Assembly (NCBI GenBank): GCA_001821155.1
Contig: MHSB01000062.1
Span: 1-5,629, forward strand
DNA: 5,629 nucleotides
Source: Candidatus Taylorbacteria bacterium RIFCSPLOWO2_01_FULL_50_130
GTDB lineage: Bacteria; Patescibacteriota; Minisyncoccia; Phycocordibacterales; UBA10002
Direction: 5' to 3'
The notes under the pieces were generated by a model. The model saw only the letters and a program-made list of their open reading frames with translations, was not told the origin of the DNA and ran no database searches. This document shows positions 4,469 to 5,629 of this stretch, in pieces. Position numbers and translations under genes: made by a program. Positions within the stretch are counted from its first letter, which is position 1. Every line of letters starts with the position of its first letter.

Positions 4469-4474
4469 TATACT
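4469..4474 (+). promoter_or_regulatory. -10 box of the protease gene, leaderless start at 4481
   Basis: TATACT matches the -10 consensus at five of six bases and is followed by exactly six bases (ATATGT) before the ATG at 4481. This is the same geometry as at the gene starting at 120. It rules against the in-frame TTG at 4451, which would lie upstream of the RNA start. The -35 is poor. Confidence 0.55.
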
Positions 4475-4480
4475 ATATGT

Positions 4481-5449
4481 ATGCTTGCGCTACAAACAAA
4501 ACGCATCATCGGGGCACTTATACTTATTGCAGTTTTGGGTCTTATCGGATATTTCGCGCGAAGTTGGCTAGAAACGTATCTTAACGAAAGAGAACGTTCA
4601 TTTGACGAAAAAATTGCACTGCTGCAGGAACAAATAGCCGTACTGGGCGAGCGGGTGCAAATGCTTTCTGGAGAGAATTCGCGTGTGGCGCTTTCCGTCA
4701 AAGAGCTTGAGAACAGAAAAGAGGTTCGCGAAAAGTCGCAGGACGAATTGTTGACGGACGCGGTTGCGAAAATTACGCCGTCCGTTGTATCCATCGTCGT
4801 CAGCAAGGACCTCCCCCAACTTGCGGTAGAGTACGTGAACCCATTTGGCAACGACCCTTTTTTCAAAGATTTCAACTTCCGCGTCCCGGTGTACCGGCAA
4901 AAGGGGGTTGAACGTCAGAAAATCGGCGCCGGTACTGGATTCATCGTTTCAAGCAATGGCTATATTCTGACCAACCGCCATGTCGTCGCGGACGAGGGCG
5001 CGTTCTATACCGCGCTCCTTTCGGACGGCGCGCAGAAGAGCGGACGTGTCGTGTTCCGCGATACGGAACATGATATCGCACTTCTTAAAGTTGACGGCGG
5101 CCCGTTTCGCGCCGCGTCGCTCGGAAATTCCGATACGCTGAAACTCGGGCAAACAGTCATCGCCGTCGGCAACGCGCTCGGAGAGTATAACAATTCTGTT
5201 TCCGTCGGAATTATCTCGGGGCTCAATCGTACGCTTGAAGCAAGCGACGGGACACGCATGGTGCGTCTCGCAGGTGTCATTCAAACCGACGCGGCCATCA
5301 ATCCGGGCAATTCGGGGGGGCCCTTGCTTACCATGGACGGCAAAGTCATTGGTGTGAATGTTGCAACGGTAATTGGCTCAAACAGCATCAGTTTCTCAAT
5401 TCCCATTAACGTGGCAAAAGGACTTATTGGTACATATATTACTTTTTAG
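4481..5449 (+). CDS. Membrane-anchored trypsin-like serine protease (HtrA/DegP type, no PDZ)
   Basis: 322 residues. HtrA-type proteases degrade or handle misfolded proteins outside the cytoplasm. Residues about 9-26 form one hydrophobic anchor after a short basic start, so the body should be extracytoplasmic. Residues 32-82 are charged and heptad-like, a likely coiled-coil stalk or oligomerisation segment. The protease domain (about 90-312) has the complete triad: H167 in LTNRHVVA, D198 in HDIALLKV, and S278 in NPGNSGGPL, with the oxyanion loop beside it. The usual SFSIPINVAKGLI end of the domain is reached, and the frame then stops after GTYITF. The PDZ domain that normally follows is absent. 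The TAG lies inside a perfect 42-base palindrome, so the last residues come from that repeat, and secondary truncation is possible. Naturally PDZ-less members exist, so it is probably active. It is divergent from msrB. Confidence 0.92.
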   Translation: MLALQTKRIIGALILIAVLGLIGYFARSWLETYLNERERSFDEKIALLQEQIAVLGERVQMLSGENSRVALSVKELENRKEVREKSQDELLTDAVAKITPSVVSIVVSKDLPQLAVEYVNPFGNDPFFKDFNFRVPVYRQKGVERQKIGAGTGFIVSSNGYILTNRHVVADEGAFYTALLSDGAQKSGRVVFRDTEHDIALLKVDGGPFRAASLGNSDTLKLGQTVIAVGNALGEYNNSVSVGIISGLNRTLEASDGTRMVRLAGVIQTDAAINPGNSGGPLLTMDGKVIGVNVATVIGSNSISFSIPINVAKGLIGTYITF

Positions 5450-5484
5450 CAAAATTATGACGGCCGTCATAATTTTGCTAAAAA
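5443..5484. terminator. Perfect 42-base palindrome with bidirectional terminator core
   Basis: The 21 bases 5443-5463 are the exact reverse complement of 5464-5484, with no spacer. Its core (5451-5476) reads four As, a seven-pair TTATGAC stem with GGCC loop, and four Ts, the shape of an intrinsic terminator usable in both directions. The longer palindrome outside the core has Ts on its left and As on its right, so the whole 19-pair stem is not itself a classic terminator. It contains the protease stop codon and separates it from the next gene. Confidence 0.6.
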
Positions 5485-5529
5485 TCTTGGTGTTGTGGTT
5501 GCAATAGGTTCTTCCACCCTGCTATCGGT

Positions 5530-5558
5530 TTGCGCGGGAAAAGAAAAGACGCTAGAGT
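5530..5558 (+). promoter_or_regulatory. Possible promoter of the downstream gene
   Basis: TTGCGC (5530-5535), 17 bases, TAGAGT (5553-5558), then 7 bases to GTG at 5566 would again give a leaderless start. A better hexamer, TATAAA (5558-5563), is too close to the GTG to serve that start. The assignment is tentative. Confidence 0.3.
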
Positions 5559-5565
5559 ATAAATC

Positions 5566-5629
5566 GTGTACGACATCAAAGACAGGAGGCTCACGGAAAA
5601 AGGAAAGAAACGCATTCTATGGGCCGCAA
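5566..5629 (+). CDS. ahcY: N-terminus of adenosylhomocysteinase (partial)
   Basis: Twenty-one codons are visible before the window ends, beginning with GTG: VYDIKDRRLTEKGKK followed by RILWAA. This matches the N-terminal pattern of S-adenosylhomocysteine hydrolases (YxxKDxxLAxxGxxxIxWAxxxMPVL), the NAD-dependent enzyme that splits S-adenosylhomocysteine into adenosine and homocysteine after methylation reactions. The catalytic and NAD-binding parts lie outside the window. GTG is the only usual start codon in this frame, because a TAA stands at 5560-5562 and no other start follows. No SD sequence precedes it. The fragment is short, so the family call rests on this pattern alone. Confidence 0.62.
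   Translation, partial: MYDIKDRRLTEKGKKRILWAA

Noticed and set aside
4451..4480. TTG start giving ten extra residues on the serine protease
   Set aside because: It lies upstream of the -10 box TATACT, which is six bases before the ATG at 4481, and has no SD sequence.
4051..4584. Plus-strand open frame of 177 codons
   Set aside because: It is the antisense shadow of msrB running on into the intergenic region. It has no domain pattern, while msrB on the other strand is unambiguous.
5457..5507. Sixteen-residue hydrophobic peptide starting in the palindrome (MTAVIILLKILVLWLQ)
   Set aside because: It has no promoter or SD sequence. Its start codon is part of the terminator stem and the length is compatible with chance.
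5450..5629. Continuation of the protease by reading through the TAG stop (frame open for 60 codons)
   Set aside because: The translated sequence does not look like a PDZ domain, becomes Lys/Ser-rich, and overlaps the likely ahcY start in another frame. An open run of this length can arise by chance.

Overview
The window looks like a chromosomal piece of a small-genome bacterium, most likely a candidate-phyla-radiation (Patescibacteria/Parcubacteria-like) lineage. This is an inference from gene style and layout, not from a marker gene: compact unrelated housekeeping genes, a PDZ-less trypsin-like protease, a stand-alone cyclase-family hydrolase, and no Shine-Dalgarno (SD) sequence before any start. 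Most starts instead sit 6-7 bases behind a -10-like hexamer, which suggests leaderless mRNAs. No virus, conjugation, defence or secondary-metabolite cluster is visible.

Layout. Bases 1-120 (minus) hold the N-terminus of a single-pass membrane protein. It diverges from an AT-rich three-helix membrane protein (226-546, plus). That gene converges on a DNA polymerase IV gene, dinB (620-1735, minus). Upstream of dinB, 1855-1968 carries a probable stand-alone structured small RNA on the minus strand, with a closing stem, an inner hairpin and a strong intrinsic terminator. A perfect DnaA-box 9-mer lies just outside it. Next come a cyclase/kynurenine-formamidase-family hydrolase (2020-2637) and a Nudix hydrolase (2678-3091), both minus and 40 bases apart, probably one transcription unit. 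A 108-base MITE-like element with 16-base terminal inverted repeats and 5-base direct repeats sits 12 bases before the Nudix start.

Bases 3212-3945 have no credible gene but are packed with inverted repeats: nine short hairpins (3308-3744) followed by a 177-base imperfect palindrome (3753-3929) that ends 16 bases after the msrB stop. This palindrome island is the most unusual part of the window. msrB (methionine-R-sulfoxide reductase, 3946-4347, minus) diverges from a membrane-anchored HtrA-like serine protease without PDZ domain (4481-5449, plus). The stop codon of the protease lies inside a perfect 42-base palindrome. The window ends in the first 21 codons of what looks like adenosylhomocysteinase (5566 onward, plus).

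Functionally the genes are mixed maintenance functions: lesion bypass (DinB), nucleotide or metabolite clean-up (Nudix), repair of oxidised protein (MsrB), surface protein quality control (protease) and the methyl cycle (AhcY). A shared stress theme is possible, but the genes do not form one operon. The candidate new biology is in the non-coding parts: the small RNA, the MITE-like element and the hairpin island.
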